Source: CATQHP01 sp965205595
Lineage (GTDB): Bacteria; Acidobacteriota; Terriglobia; Bryobacterales; UBA6623
DNA length: 64,000 nucleotides
Reading direction: 5' to 3'
Assembly: GCA_965205595.1 (NCBI GenBank)
Contig: CBDBHI010000003.1
Coordinates: 1 to 64,000 of the forward strand
Shown one piece after another: positions 1 through 9,899 of the stretch. The first letter of the stretch is position 1. Each line of letters opens with the position of its first letter. The position numbers and the translations under genes are program-made. Under the pieces are notes generated by a model, which was given only the letters and a program-made list of their open reading frames with translations, made no database searches and had not been told where the DNA came from.

Positions 1-30
1 CTAGCAGCGATCACCTAAACTAAGAAAGTT

Positions 31-1296
31 ATGTCTGATTCGATGACTCGTCGTACTTTCGTCTCCGCGTCCGCAGTCGCTGCGCCGGCGCTACTTTCGG
101 CGCAATCCGCCGGCACCAAAGTGAATGTCGGTTGGGTCGGCCTCGGCAATCGCGGCGGAAAGCACATTCGCACCTTGATGAAGGTCTCTAAGGCCGAAGC
201 GACGGTCAAGGCCATCTGCGACACGTTCGGCCCAAGACTCGCAAAAACTAAAGACGACGTGATCACTGACCAAGGCTCAGCGCCAGACACGTATCACGAC
301 TACTACAAGATGCTTGAGGACAAGTCGATCGACGCCGTCTTCATCATGACGCCCGAACACTTGCACCACGACATGGCGTTGGCGGCGCTCGCCGCCGGCA
401 AGCATGTCTACTGCGAGAAACCGCTTTCGCACACCATCGAAGAAGGCGTCGACATCGTCAAAGCCGTAAAAGACACCGGCAAGTTGTTCCAAGTTGGCAC
501 GCAGCGCCGCAGTTCGCGCGTTTATGCCAAGGCGCGTGAAATTTACGAGTCGGGCGTGCTGGGTAACGTCGTCTACGCCAAGGCATTCTGGTATCGCAAT
601 AGCCCGATGAACAACCCCGCTTGGCGCTATGCGATTCCCGGTGATTCGGAGCCATCGAACACCGACTACGAACGATTCTTGGGTCCGGCGCGCAACACCT
701 CGTTCAATAAGCAGCGCTACTTCCAATGGCGGCTTTACTGGGACTACTCCGGCGGCATTTCGACCGACCTGCTGGTGCATCAGACCGACGCTATCCATAT
801 GATCACCGGGCGTCACTATTGTGACTCTGTCGTTTGTAATGGCGGCGTCCACCACTGGACGCAAGACGACCGCGAGGTGCCCGACACGGTAACCGCGGCA
901 TACGAGTACGACGACCATTTCCATCTCTCGTACACCGCGGCCTTCAGCACATCGCACTACAGCTACGGCGAACAGCTTTGCGGCAGCGAGGGCACGATGG
1001 AAATCATGGGCATGCGGTACCTAAACGTGTATCCGGAAAAGGCCCGCGGGCTCCCGGAGAAGGTCACCACGCGGCCGGAAATGCACTTTGATGCGCGCAA
1101 GGATTTCAACGAAACCAACTCAACCAACGATCACATCAAGAACTTTATTGACGCGGTTGCACACGGTGAAAAACTCAACTGCCCCGTGGAGTTGGGTCAC
1201 GAAGCTGCCATCACCGGCCACCTGGCCACGATGGCGCTGCGTAAAGAAAAGAAGGTTTTTTGGAACCAGCGTGAGGGGACTTACCACTTCGGCTAG
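31..1296 (+). CDS. Tat-exported Gfo/Idh/MocA family oxidoreductase
   Basis: Predicted NAD(P)-dependent oxidoreductase of the Gfo/Idh/MocA family, probably acting on a sugar or polyol outside the cytoplasm. The N-terminus has a twin-arginine signal (TRRTFV followed by an Ala-rich hydrophobic stretch to about residue 27). A Rossmann glycine motif (GWVGLGNRGG) lies near residues 35-44, and the family EKP motif (CEKPLSH) near residue 132. The length of 421 aa fits the secreted Gfo/Idh proteins common in Acidobacteria and Planctomycetes. An alternative start at position 43 would put the twin arginine right after the initiator Met. The substrate cannot be deduced. No partner gene is visible upstream because the window starts here. 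Confidence 0.9.
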   Translation: MSDSMTRRTFVSASAVAAPALLSAQSAGTKVNVGWVGLGNRGGKHIRTLMKVSKAEATVKAICDTFGPRLAKTKDDVITDQGSAPDTYHDYYKMLEDKSIDAVFIMTPEHLHHDMALAALAAGKHVYCEKPLSHTIEEGVDIVKAVKDTGKLFQVGTQRRSSRVYAKAREIYESGVLGNVVYAKAFWYRNSPMNNPAWRYAIPGDSEPSNTDYERFLGPARNTSFNKQRYFQWRLYWDYSGGISTDLLVHQTDAIHMITGRHYCDSVVCNGGVHHWTQDDREVPDTVTAAYEYDDHFHLSYTAAFSTSHYSYGEQLCGSEGTMEIMGMRYLNVYPEKARGLPEKVTTRPEMHFDARKDFNETNSTNDHIKNFIDAVAHGEKLNCPVELGHEAAITGHLATMALRKEKKVFWNQREGTYHFG

Positions 1297-1653
1297 TCGT
1301 CAGTCACGTCCGCTGTATAGAGGCCCACTCTTCCATTGGTCAAAATCTTAAACCCTAACGACTGAGGGCCTGGCACCCGTCGGAACTCCCGTGATTTGAT
1401 GCCGGGTACGCAAGTACCGGTCAGAGGGCGTGTAGGAGAAAGCCCTACGCTACGCCGCGTCCGTGAAACTGTCCTAAGGAAGGCCAGGCGAGGTTCGGCC
1501 GCGAGGATATTTTCGCGCGGTTTTAATGGGTGGGCAAAAGCGTTCTCCTTGGGTTCATTGCCCGAAACATCCGACCAGCGGCGAATCGGGGTCTTGTTTG
1601 CGTCGCTTCTTGAGAGCGATTGGTTGACTATGCCATGCTAACGTCGTTGAAAT
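1297..1653. other. Intergenic region with structured, RNA-like hairpins
   Basis: No convincing gene is seen. Two compact hairpins occur in tandem: GGTAC-GCAA-GTACC at 1405-1418, with a GNRA-type tetraloop, and a two-tier stem at 1427-1456 (GGCGT/ACGCC and GTAGG/CCTAC, a loop containing GAAA, and a 3-nt bulge on the 3' side). The second resembles group II intron domain V in outline, but no maturase gene is nearby. It may be a remnant or chance. Confidence 0.3.
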
Positions 1654-1995
1654 ATGATCCCTGAACCACTGGCGGGGGAATTTCAAGATACTCTCCTCTC
1701 GGGCGGCTACAATCTCTTGCTGGGTTCTGGCGTGTCGCTCGATAGTTGCAATGGTCGCGGCGAACTCCTGCGTGGGGCCGAGGACCTCCGCCGCGATCTT
1801 TGCAGGCTGACAGGCGCACGCGATAGTACGACCCTGACGCGAGCGTATGCCCTTCTCGACGAGCAACAGATTCAGACGGAAATCGTCGAAAAGTTCGCCG
1901 ATTGCGAGCCCGGGCCTTCTCTACATCCCCTACGACGCTTTCTCTGGCGGCGGCTCTTTACCTTCAATATTGATGACGTTCTTGAAAACCTCTAG
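1654..1995 (+). pseudogene. SIR2-STAND protein, N-terminal SIR2 part (frame-broken)
   Basis: N-terminal piece of a SIR2-family protein interrupted by a frame change. The nucleotide-binding loop GSGVS is at residues 24-28. The segment FTFNIDDVLE near the end matches the TTNYDxxxE-type SIR2 motif. The frame then hits TAG at 1993-1995, while the same protein continues in the -1 frame from about 1986 (codons K-P-L-A-E-H-G, then the next ORF). One missing or extra base near the run of A at 1985-1988 explains the break. Translated alone, this piece lacks the catalytic histidine. Related SIR2 domains in anti-phage proteins degrade NAD+; that role here is inferred. Confidence 0.75.
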
Positions 1996-2006
1996 CAGAG
2001 CACGGG

Positions 2007-4064
2007 TTGAAACAGACGCTAGTCCCATTGAACTTCGATTCGGTGTTCGAACCAACTCCAGACCGCGCCGAATTACATGCGGTTCACCTACACGGGTCGG
2101 TTCGATGGCCCACTGCGGGTTTCGTCTTCGCCGCAGCTGAGTATGTCAGAGTGATGTCGTCTCTGAATCCATGGATGCACATGCTCTCTGAAATACTCGC
2201 GACGGAGCCGTTCATCATTGCGGGGACTTCGCTGAACGAGATCAATCTCGAATATTACCTTAGCCATCGAAACTCGGCAACGCCGCGCCGTGGCAGGGGA
2301 CCCTCGCTTCTGATCGAACCGTCCCCCGATGTCGCAACCCGAGCGGACTGCGAACGTTACGGACTCACACTGGTGCCAACAACGTTCGGAGACTTTCTGG
2401 AATGGCTCCACGCTCGATTCCCGTCGCCGCCCACCCTTACAGACCTCGTGGTGCCCGACGTGAGCAGTCTTTTCTCAGGAGGCCTTTCTTCCCCGCAACT
2501 TCTTCGGTTCTTTTCGGATTTCGAACTGGTTGCCGCCGCAGACCAACCCCTGCCGTCTGCACCAAGCGCCTTCCTCTACGGACGGGAGCCGGACTGGCAA
2601 GATCTTAATCAACACTTCGATATCGAGCGACAGGTCAACGCCGACCTGAAGCAGTTTGTCGATCCGAGTTCTAGACCAAAGGGTCGGAGGCTGGCAATTC
2701 TGTTGGACGATGCCGGGACCGGCAAGACGACGGCCCTCAAGCGCCTCGCCCACGATTTGACGAGGCAAGGCAATCCTGTTCTGACTATCAACACACTTTC
2801 GCGCATTGACACAGAAAATGCGATTGCTTGCCTCGCTCTGTGCACTGCGCCGATTGTGCTTATCGCTGATGACTTTGCAGATCACGCTGAGCAGGTGGTC
2901 GAGTTGCTAGAAGCCCCATCAATCAAGACGCCGCTGGTAGTGGTAGCCGCAGAGCGCTCGTATCGCAGAGAATTCCTTCAGCTCGTCCTTGGGGATATCT
3001 CCCGTGTTTCAGGGCACACAAAGCCCCTCACGGTGAATGAGGCTCAGCAACTCTTGGAGCGTTATCGGCAGTTTGGCCTAGTCGGTGAAAAATTCGCTAC
3101 CAAGCGCCCCCGCGATTTCGCCGAACGAATCCACAAAGAGCCCGTAGCGATTCAGGTCTGCCAGATTCTGAACGACTTCCGTCCCATGGAGACAATCGTC
3201 GACTCACTGTGGGAAGCCGCCGAACCGGATGACAGACTACCTTATCTCTGCGTCGCACTTGCCCAGCACTGCTACTCGGCTGGTGTTCGCTACAGCATAC
3301 TACAGGCCATTATGGGTCCGACGAAACCGGTTGGTCGGTTGATGAGTGAGATTCCCTTGAGGCTCGCCGCAAACGCCGCCCAAGATGCTTACGTTATTGC
3401 GATAAATTCGACCATCGCCGAACGCGTCCTCCGACGGGCGAGCCTGCGCGAAAACGACATTTTGTTTGCCGCTTTTGCTGGCCTTGCTCGCGCTCTTGCA
3501 CCTTACGTGAACCGGATGGCGATTATGCGAAGGTCACCGGAGGCTCGGCTTGCGGGTCGTCTCTTTGACGGCGACAAAATCGTGAAGCCGTTGCTGGATT
3601 CGGCTGCGGAGCAATTTTACGTGGAAAGTCAGAAACTGTGGGAGTGGAACTCCCGGTATTGGGAGCAACGGGCACTACTCAAGGCTGATTCGGATCTGGT
3701 CACAGCCCTTCGATATGCTAAACAGGCGGTCGCGATCGAGAATCACCCGTTTCCTCTTACAACTCTCGCCAAGCTTCTGCTCAAGACAATTGAGGCGGAA
3801 CCCCATAATCGTTCTTCCCTTTTCAACGACGCCTTCGATGCGCTTTCGAGGGCGATCGAGACCGAAGCGAGGCGGTCGCGGATCACTGTCCATCCATTCG
3901 GGACCCTTCTCGGGGGAGCGGCCATGCATCTTGAACTTGGCGGCACACTCACGCCGCATCAGCGAGCCGCTTTGGACGGGTACGCGGAAGAAGCGCGACA
4001 TCGTTTTTCGCGGGATCCTTTAATAGAAGGCGCGCTCACTCGGTTGGAAGCGTGCAAATTGTAA
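2007..4064 (+). pseudogene. SIR2-STAND protein, rest of SIR2 domain plus P-loop NTPase and helical C-terminus
   Basis: Continuation of the gene starting at 1654. It begins with the second half of the SIR2 domain, including the catalytic-type HLHGS motif about 30 residues in and the segment EPFIIAGTSLNEINLEYYL. A P-loop NTPase follows, with Walker A DDAGTGKTT near residue 232 and Walker B-like IVLIADDF near residue 285, then an alpha-helical, possibly TPR-like C-terminus of about 350 residues. SIR2-NTPase-helical repeat is the architecture of Avs5-like STAND anti-phage proteins. The annotated TTG at 2007 is probably not a real start, because the homologous frame runs upstream to about 1986. 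There is no defence partner next door; the next gene is an unrelated secreted protein. The gene is either inactive or affected by a sequencing error. Confidence 0.75.
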
Positions 4065-4491
4065 GTGCCGCGCGCTGTTCCTCTCAACAATGTGATCAGC
4101 GGTTTGTACCAAATAATCCGGCTTAGCGACGTGGGCGTGGCGTACCGGATCGGGCAGAAGAGTTCTCTTTTACACAACGAGGAGTATGGCTGTACCCTTG
4201 ATATTGCATGCGGGAAACCGGCGAAAGGGTGGTCCCCAAGAGCGCCTGCGTCCAGACTCCCGCAAAGTCTCGAAGGTTAGCTGTAGCTAATTCCGGGAGG
4301 ACCGAAGATCGAACGTGCGACGTTTAGGCCGAGCCGTTCTAGGTCCGTGGAAGTCAACGCATATCTTGAACTGTAAGCCCACAAATCGGCTTTGCAGACG
4401 CCGAGGAATCTGCCCTGCTACGGGGTGTCGTTAGCGGGATTTTCCGACGGGGTGCGTTTCACCCGCTGGCCGTCGCCTTAGCCCGCAATTT
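4065..4491. other. Intergenic region, nothing recognised
   Basis: About 430 bases between the SIR2-STAND gene and the next promoter. I see no gene, RNA gene or clear repeat in it. Confidence 0.4.
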
Positions 4492-4520
4492 TTGACAAGT
4501 GGGGGAGCGGCACCTATACT
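4492..4520 (+). promoter_or_regulatory. Near-consensus sigma-70-type promoter
   Basis: TTGACA at 4492-4497 and TATACT at 4515-4520 are separated by exactly 17 bases. A Shine-Dalgarno GGGAGG follows at 4543-4548, 8 bases before the ATG at 4557. This is one of the best promoter matches in the window and suggests strong expression of the small secreted protein downstream. Confidence 0.8.
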
Positions 4521-4556
4521 GATTTCGGCGTAACAGCGCTTCGGGAGGTACTTGGG

Positions 4557-4931
4557 ATGCTGTATTGGGTATTGCGCAATCGATTCTTGCTTGTGGCTTG
4601 CTGTGCGGCACTGCTGCTTTCGGCGTCACCGGGGACCGCGCAAGAAGATCTCTCTAGCGCTTCTGAGAGCGAAGCGACGGATACTTCAAATCCGCTGCCG
4701 TATGAGTACGAAAAGTTCCTTGAAAAACTGCGGACTCAGCTTGAGACTTGGCCACATTTACAGGCTGGAGACATCGAGATTGACGGTGTCAAGCTTAGCT
4801 GGAATTTCGCGCGCCAGCCATGCTCGATTCCGCTGATGCAGGGCGATTCGAAAGCGGAAACAAAGAGCCTCGTGGTCGAGCCCAAAGAGCCCGAACGGTT
4901 TACGGGCCGACGCACCGGCGCCGCCCTGTAA
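4557..4931 (+). CDS. Small secreted protein, unknown function
   Basis: A 124-aa protein that I do not recognise. Residues 1-29 form a signal peptide (positive MLYWVLRNR, a hydrophobic LLVACCAALLL core, then an Ala-Gln cleavage region SPGTAQ). The mature part is short, charged and has no cysteines after the signal except one (QPCSIP). Expression signals are excellent: TTGACA-17-TATACT and GGGAGG at proper spacing. The strong signals argue that the gene is real despite its lack of known homology. It converges with the sulfatase gene, leaving only about 10 bases between stop codons. The C-terminal end (RFTGRRTGAAL) looks atypical and could be frame-altered. Confidence 0.6.
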   Translation: MLYWVLRNRFLLVACCAALLLSASPGTAQEDLSSASESEATDTSNPLPYEYEKFLEKLRTQLETWPHLQAGDIEIDGVKLSWNFARQPCSIPLMQGDSKAETKSLVVEPKEPERFTGRRTGAAL

Positions 4932-4941
4932 TTAGGCTACG

Positions 4942-6423
4942 CTACAGCGGATAGTCGCCCGGAATCCGCCACTCCTTCGGCGCCTGAAACCCCGAGTCGC
5001 GGCCCTCGTTGTAGGGAGGTATGCTATCCGCCGGTTGTAGCGCTCGAAAGCCCTTGAGTTTCTCGTACATCCTCGCAACCATCTCGGGGTTTTCTGCGGC
5101 TACGTCGTGCTGCTCCGCCATGTCTTCGCTAATGTGGAACAGCATCTTTAGGCGCTTGGAATCGTCTGCGGACTCGTCGCTGACTGCCGGTCCGATGACT
5201 AGCAGCTTCCACTCGTTCGTCATGTAGGAAATTTGTTCGGAATCGGGGCCGGTCTGGCCAATGTAGTTGAACAGCTCGCGGTCGAGACTTTGCTGCTCGC
5301 CGGTGAGGACGTCGAGGATGTCGAGACCGTCAATCGGTTTGCCGCCGCTGCTCTCGACGCCGGCGATACGCATGACGGTTGGCAAAACATCAATGTTCGC
5401 CATGGGCAGATTGAGCTTGCCCCCCGCGGCGATCTTGCCGGGCCAGCGAGCGGCCGCCGCCACACGAATGCCTCCCTCGAACGCCGAAGCTTTCGCACCG
5501 CGCAAGGGAGCATTCTCGCCGGTACCGCCGACGCCGCCGTTATCGGAGGAGAAGATAACGAATGTGTTTTCGGCGATGCCCGCCTGATCGAGGGCATCCA
5601 AAATGGAGCCGATCCCCTGGTCAAGTGAATGGACCATCGCGCCTAGAATGCGGCGATTCGCCAGCCGCGAATCTGAGTCGTTCTGGGGATTTACGGTGGT
5701 CGCGCCGGCCCAGTTCCCGGCGGCCGGCGCGAGGTCCGCGTACAAGGGCAGGTCTTCTTCCTTGGCCTGGAATGGACTGTGTGGCGCGTTGAACGGAACG
5801 TAGCAGAGGAAGGGCGAGTCGTCACCCGCATGGGCTTTGATGAAGCGGACAGCCGCGGTGGCGATCAGGTCGGTCGAGTAGCCCTCGTCGTAGTTCGACT
5901 CGTAGCCCTCGTGCCAATCCAACTCGCCCTCGCGCTCGTGCGTAAAGTAATCAATTGCACCGTTGTAGTGACCCATGAACTCCGTGAACCCGCGCCGCAA
6001 GGGGTGGTAATCGAGACTGCCGTGGCCTAGGTGCCATTTGCCAAAGACGCCGCGATGTTCGTAGCCGGCGGTCGCCAACACGTTTGCGATCGTGATCTCA
6101 GAAGTGTCCATACCGCCGGCGCGCCACGGAGGATACACCGCCTTCATCGCCCCGAATCGGATCGGGTAGCGGCCAGTCATCAGCCCGGCTCGAGTGGGCG
6201 AACAGACCGGCGCTACGTAGAAGCGATCGAGCTTTACGCCTTCCGCGGCTATACGGTCGATATTCGGGGTTTTGATGCTCCCCCCGTGGTAGCTGACATC
6301 GGTCCATCCCAGGTCGTCCGCTAGTAAAATTAGGATGTTGGGCTTCGCAGCTTGCGGCTCGGGATCACTCGCGCTTGAGCAAGCGATTGATAGGAGTAGG
6401 GCAAATACAGCCAAATAACGCAT
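4942..6423 (-). CDS. Sulfatase (arylsulfatase family), lipoprotein
   Basis: Type I sulfatase that hydrolyses sulfate esters, probably of polysaccharides, on the cell surface. The lipobox LLSIAC places the lipidated cysteine at residue 15. Metal ligands in LLADDLGWTD are near residue 36. The catalytic signature CSPTR spans residues 74-78 and its cysteine would be converted to formylglycine. The start at 6423 (MRYLAVF) fits the signal peptide; an ATG at 6435 is an alternative, and the longer frame to 6474 would overlap the upstream gene. It lies 38 bases downstream of the dehydrogenase gene on the same strand, so co-transcription is likely. No sulfatase-maturing enzyme is visible in the window. 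Confidence 0.93.
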   Translation of the reverse strand: MRYLAVFALLLSIACSSASDPEPQAAKPNILILLADDLGWTDVSYHGGSIKTPNIDRIAAEGVKLDRFYVAPVCSPTRAGLMTGRYPIRFGAMKAVYPPWRAGGMDTSEITIANVLATAGYEHRGVFGKWHLGHGSLDYHPLRRGFTEFMGHYNGAIDYFTHEREGELDWHEGYESNYDEGYSTDLIATAAVRFIKAHAGDDSPFLCYVPFNAPHSPFQAKEEDLPLYADLAPAAGNWAGATTVNPQNDSDSRLANRRILGAMVHSLDQGIGSILDALDQAGIAENTFVIFSSDNGGVGGTGENAPLRGAKASAFEGGIRVAAAARWPGKIAAGGKLNLPMANIDVLPTVMRIAGVESSGGKPIDGLDILDVLTGEQQSLDRELFNYIGQTGPDSEQISYMTNEWKLLVIGPAVSDESADDSKRLKMLFHISEDMAEQHDVAAENPEMVARMYEKLKGFRALQPADSIPPYNEGRDSGFQAPKEWRIPGDYPL

Positions 6424-6460
6424 GAGGTCCATCATACCCGTCGGGCACTCAGTGTTGAAA

Positions 6461-8668
6461 CTATTCGACCGCAATCGTTGTAGTTTGGGAGCTTACTCCG
6501 CCAATGGAAACCACCAAAGGAACGGCATTTCCGCTAGGCGCGTCAGCAGGAACTTCGATATTGATCTGATACAGCCCGAGGAAACCGGGCGCCAGACCCG
6601 AGAAAAAGACGTTAGCCGCCGCGTCGCCGATTGTCGCCGCGGCGGCTGTAGTCGTTGCCGAGATCGGGTTCGCGGACGCGGCCGCGCCCGTCGCGGGGGT
6701 ATTCTCAACCGGTCCCAACCCGGTGGCGAAAACTTCTAGAAACTCGCCGCGCTTGGCTGGTCTTGCCACTGGGCCCTGAGCAATTTGGGGGGTCCTCGTT
6801 GCGTTCGCGGCAAGAACTCCTTCGCCGGAAATTAGCGCCGCAGCCTGGCCGGCGCCGTCGGCCGAAGTGGTGAAAATCCCTGGACCGAAGGTGGCGAGCG
6901 GCACTGCCAGCTCATCGCTTCGCTGTCGGCTAATGCGGGCCTCGAACTCCGCTGTTTCAAGGCCGGCAAGTTCCCAGGGAATTAGTACGTTGCTCTGCTG
7001 CGGGGAGTTAAAAAACTGGGGAACCGCTACGTTATTCAGAGCAAATGTCGCGCCGCCGAGTAGGGTCGGGAGCGGCGTGGCACTTGAGACTTCGCTGCGC
7101 AGTGCTAGGCGCGGACCGAACACCGAGACGAGTGATCCAGGTGCAATTGCTTGGCCCGCGGCGAAACTAGCGCCGTTCACGATTCCCCCCACATTGACCG
7201 CCGGTTGTTCGGAGCCGCCGTCTACGCGGAATAGAAAACCATCGCCAACGCCCCCGCCGGGAGCCGGGTTTTCTACGGTGATCCGCCCCCGCTGAACCGT
7301 TCGAATATCGTCCGCGGCGAATCTAACTTGGATGTGGTTTTTGTCAATGAACTCTGTTTCCAGAAGTGAGTTGTTCCATCGCGCGCGGGCGGCCGCCACG
7401 AAGTTGGCGCCAACCAGGGTCATCTGGAAATCATCGCCACCCGCGATCGCAAACGAGGGACTAGCGGACGAAATTTCAGGCCGCGGATTGCCGACCACAA
7501 TTTTAGAAACACTTCCAGAACTCGAAGAAAAATTGACGGCGTACAACTCGCCCTGCTCGTCTTCGCCGAACCTCACAAAGCGATTGGCCGGAAATTCCTT
7601 CGAAGTGCTGGTCCAGATCCCCGCGGCTTCGCTCGCCACGAAAAGTAAGTCTCGACAAAAATCGCCGAATACGTAAGCCCCGCGCAGCGCCGGAATCATG
7701 TGCCCTCTGTAGCGGAACCCGCCCGAAACCGAGCCGCTGCACTGCGTCCCCTCGTGGCCGTATTGAATGATTGGCGCTACAAACGAGGGGTCCTCGCAGC
7801 CTTCACTAGGGCGGAAACAATCCGTTCCTTCAAGACGGCTCCAACCGTAGTTCTCGCCGCCCGCGCTATTCGCGGACTGGAAGTTGATCTCCTCCCAAAG
7901 GTTGTGGCCGACGTCGCCGAGAAAAATGTCACCCGTTTCGCGGTCGAAACTGAATCGCCAGGGGCTTCGAATTCCTGACCACCAAATCTCTGGCCGCACG
8001 CGTTCTTGCCCGACAAACGGATTGGAGTCCGGTATCGCGTAGGGGTCACCGCTGTCGACGTCAATGCGCAGCATCTTTCCAAATAGCTGCGACATATCTT
8101 GTGCAAGATTGTCGGCGTCTCCGATCGCGTCCTCACCAAAGCCGTCGGTACCACCGTCGCCAAGCGAGAGGTAAAGATAACCGTCGGGACCGAAATGAAT
8201 GTCGCCGCCATTATGCGAGGCACGCGGTTGGTCGAGCGTAAGGATAACTCGTTCCGAATCGCGGTCCAACTGGTTTGGCTCGTCAGTCTGCAGGCGGAAT
8301 TCAGATATCGTGGTCTTTATCTCTTCGTCTATCACTTCGATGTATTCGACAAAGACCCGGCCGTTGCCGGCAAAGTCCGGATGAAAGGCAACGCTAAACA
8401 ATCCAAAATGGCCGTTACAACAACCTCGCAACGGTCGCAGATCTAGAAACGGCTCCGCCAAAAGTTTGTCGCCGTCCCAGATCAGCACTTGCCCCTGTAG
8501 CGTTGAGATGAACAGCCGATTTGAGCCGTCACCCGCATGCGTCACGCCGGCGGCGAAAGGTAGGTTTTCGACAATCGGTTCGAACGCTATCTGATCGATC
8601 AGCGCATCTTGGGCCCAAATCGTTGCTGACACACATGTAACAACGAGAAGGCGCGGGAGTCGCTTCAT
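6461..8668 (-). CDS. Glucose/sorbosone-type PQQ dehydrogenase with TIGR03437 C-terminal domain
   Basis: Secreted six-bladed beta-propeller of the glucose/sorbosone dehydrogenase family. Characteristic motifs include SHNGGDIHFGPDGYLY and LSLGDGG; the first histidine is in the position expected for PQQ chemistry. An IPT/TIG-like Ig domain follows (about residues 400-490). The TIGR03437 domain forms the C-terminus (NGASF, APGSLVSVFGPRLA, ATGLGPVENTP), which is typical of Solibacterales exported proteins. The start at 8668 (MKRLPRLLVVTC) gives a clean signal peptide ending near ATIWAQ; a GTG or ATG further upstream to 8698 is possible. It is followed by the sulfatase gene and preceded by another TIGR03437-type gene, forming a same-strand run of exported proteins. 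The substrate is unknown. Confidence 0.9.
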   Translation of the reverse strand: MKRLPRLLVVTCVSATIWAQDALIDQIAFEPIVENLPFAAGVTHAGDGSNRLFISTLQGQVLIWDGDKLLAEPFLDLRPLRGCCNGHFGLFSVAFHPDFAGNGRVFVEYIEVIDEEIKTTISEFRLQTDEPNQLDRDSERVILTLDQPRASHNGGDIHFGPDGYLYLSLGDGGTDGFGEDAIGDADNLAQDMSQLFGKMLRIDVDSGDPYAIPDSNPFVGQERVRPEIWWSGIRSPWRFSFDRETGDIFLGDVGHNLWEEINFQSANSAGGENYGWSRLEGTDCFRPSEGCEDPSFVAPIIQYGHEGTQCSGSVSGGFRYRGHMIPALRGAYVFGDFCRDLLFVASEAAGIWTSTSKEFPANRFVRFGEDEQGELYAVNFSSSSGSVSKIVVGNPRPEISSASPSFAIAGGDDFQMTLVGANFVAAARARWNNSLLETEFIDKNHIQVRFAADDIRTVQRGRITVENPAPGGGVGDGFLFRVDGGSEQPAVNVGGIVNGASFAAGQAIAPGSLVSVFGPRLALRSEVSSATPLPTLLGGATFALNNVAVPQFFNSPQQSNVLIPWELAGLETAEFEARISRQRSDELAVPLATFGPGIFTTSADGAGQAAALISGEGVLAANATRTPQIAQGPVARPAKRGEFLEVFATGLGPVENTPATGAAASANPISATTTAAAATIGDAAANVFFSGLAPGFLGLYQINIEVPADAPSGNAVPLVVSIGGVSSQTTTIAVE

Positions 8669-8711
8669 CAGCAGCGCGGTAACTGCGTGGTGTGGCATAT
8701 CGATAGAGGGT

Positions 8712-9896
8712 TTACTGCGCGAAGTAAATTTTCACGGGAGCGGATTGAATTCCGTCGACAATCAGCACGATGTCGGCCTCGGACTGACCCTGTAGAAGCG
8801 GTGAGATAGGCCCGACATTCACCTGGTCGAGCCCTTCAAACTCCATCTGAGGAGCGGCAGCGAGAACGTCGGCGGGCCGCCCACCGACTGACGCCGTCAC
8901 CGTGCCAATGAACCCTCTAATACCGGTTCCAAATAGGATCAAAAAGACTCGCTCGCCCGGCACGCCCAGGTCGATAGGATTTGGCGCCAACTGGTTGTCG
9001 GGGGTTATCACGACGAGCGGCTCGTCGGATCGAGAGCCGTCGTTTGCGATGCGCAACGCTGACCCGGCGACCGTCTTGCTCAAGGGATCAGCCATAAACA
9101 GCGCCGGCGACACTCGTCGAATATCGATCTGTCCCGACGATATGATGTTGCCGACGAGATCGGTTACGCGCACCGTCGCGGGACCCGTCGCTAAAAATCT
9201 CGGCATCAAATAGTTAAACTGCCGGGGCGAAACGAAGAACAGCGATGCCCGCCGCAGAGCTCCGGAATTGTCGATGATCTCTACTCGCCGCCCGCCAAGT
9301 TCGAGCGGCAACGGGATCTGGGTAGCAACGGCTTCTTCCGCCGAAAGACCAATTCCGAAGCCACTCGCTATCGATTCTTCCGAGAGCGGCACCTCTTCAA
9401 AACTTGCGGCGGAGACGTTTGTGAATTGCGGGAACTTGACCGCCAGCGACACCGTCTTGATAGCGTGCGCGCCAGTCGCGTCTTGAACGGAAATGCCGAA
9501 AGTGGAGTCTCCTTGCTCTGTAGGAGTGCCTGTGAGTTCGCCAAATGGATCGAGTTCGAGCCCTGGAGGCAAGGGCGATAGCGCCTGCCAGGTGAATGGC
9601 GCGGCGCCGCCGTCGGCCATCAGCTCCACAGTGTATGGGGCACCAACAAAGGCATCGGGGAGTTGAGCGGTCGTCGAAATATTGAGCTGACCTTGGACGT
9701 TGAGCACAAACTCTCTATTTGCCGAAATGCCTTCTGAATCCTGGACAAGGATTCCGAAGCTGAAGGCGCCGATTTGGGAAGGCGTGAACGATAAGATGCC
9801 CGAGGCATTGTCGAATTTGTTGATTGGGCTCCCGGGCGGCAGCACGCGAACGTTGAACCAGCGGTAGGGCGGAACTCCACCTTCGGCGCGAAACAC
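8712..9896 (-). pseudogene. Ig-like/TIGR03437-type exoprotein, C-terminal part after in-frame stop
   Basis: C-terminal part of an exported repeat protein. It contains putative Ig domains (PPYRWFNVRVLPPG; GAAPFTWQALSPLPPGLELD), each with the PPGL-D/G pattern of He_PIG domains, and a TIGR03437-like C-terminal domain that ends FAQ. The coding frame is the same as that of the upstream piece; only one TAA at 9900-9902 separates them. Restoring that codon gives TPY-x-VVFRAEGG, the normal start of an Ig repeat. The GTG at 9896 is therefore probably an artefact rather than a real start. Confidence 0.75.
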
Positions 9897-9899
9897 AAC

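Noticed and set aside
277..957. Long minus-strand open frame (226 aa) opposite the first oxidoreductase
   Set aside because: It is the antisense of a well-conserved gene, and its translation shows no family features; GC-rich codon structure creates it.
1980..2000. Programmed -1 frameshift in the SIR2 gene
   Set aside because: The site reads CTT GAA AAC C, not a canonical X-XXY-YYZ heptamer in phase, and no stimulatory structure is evident.
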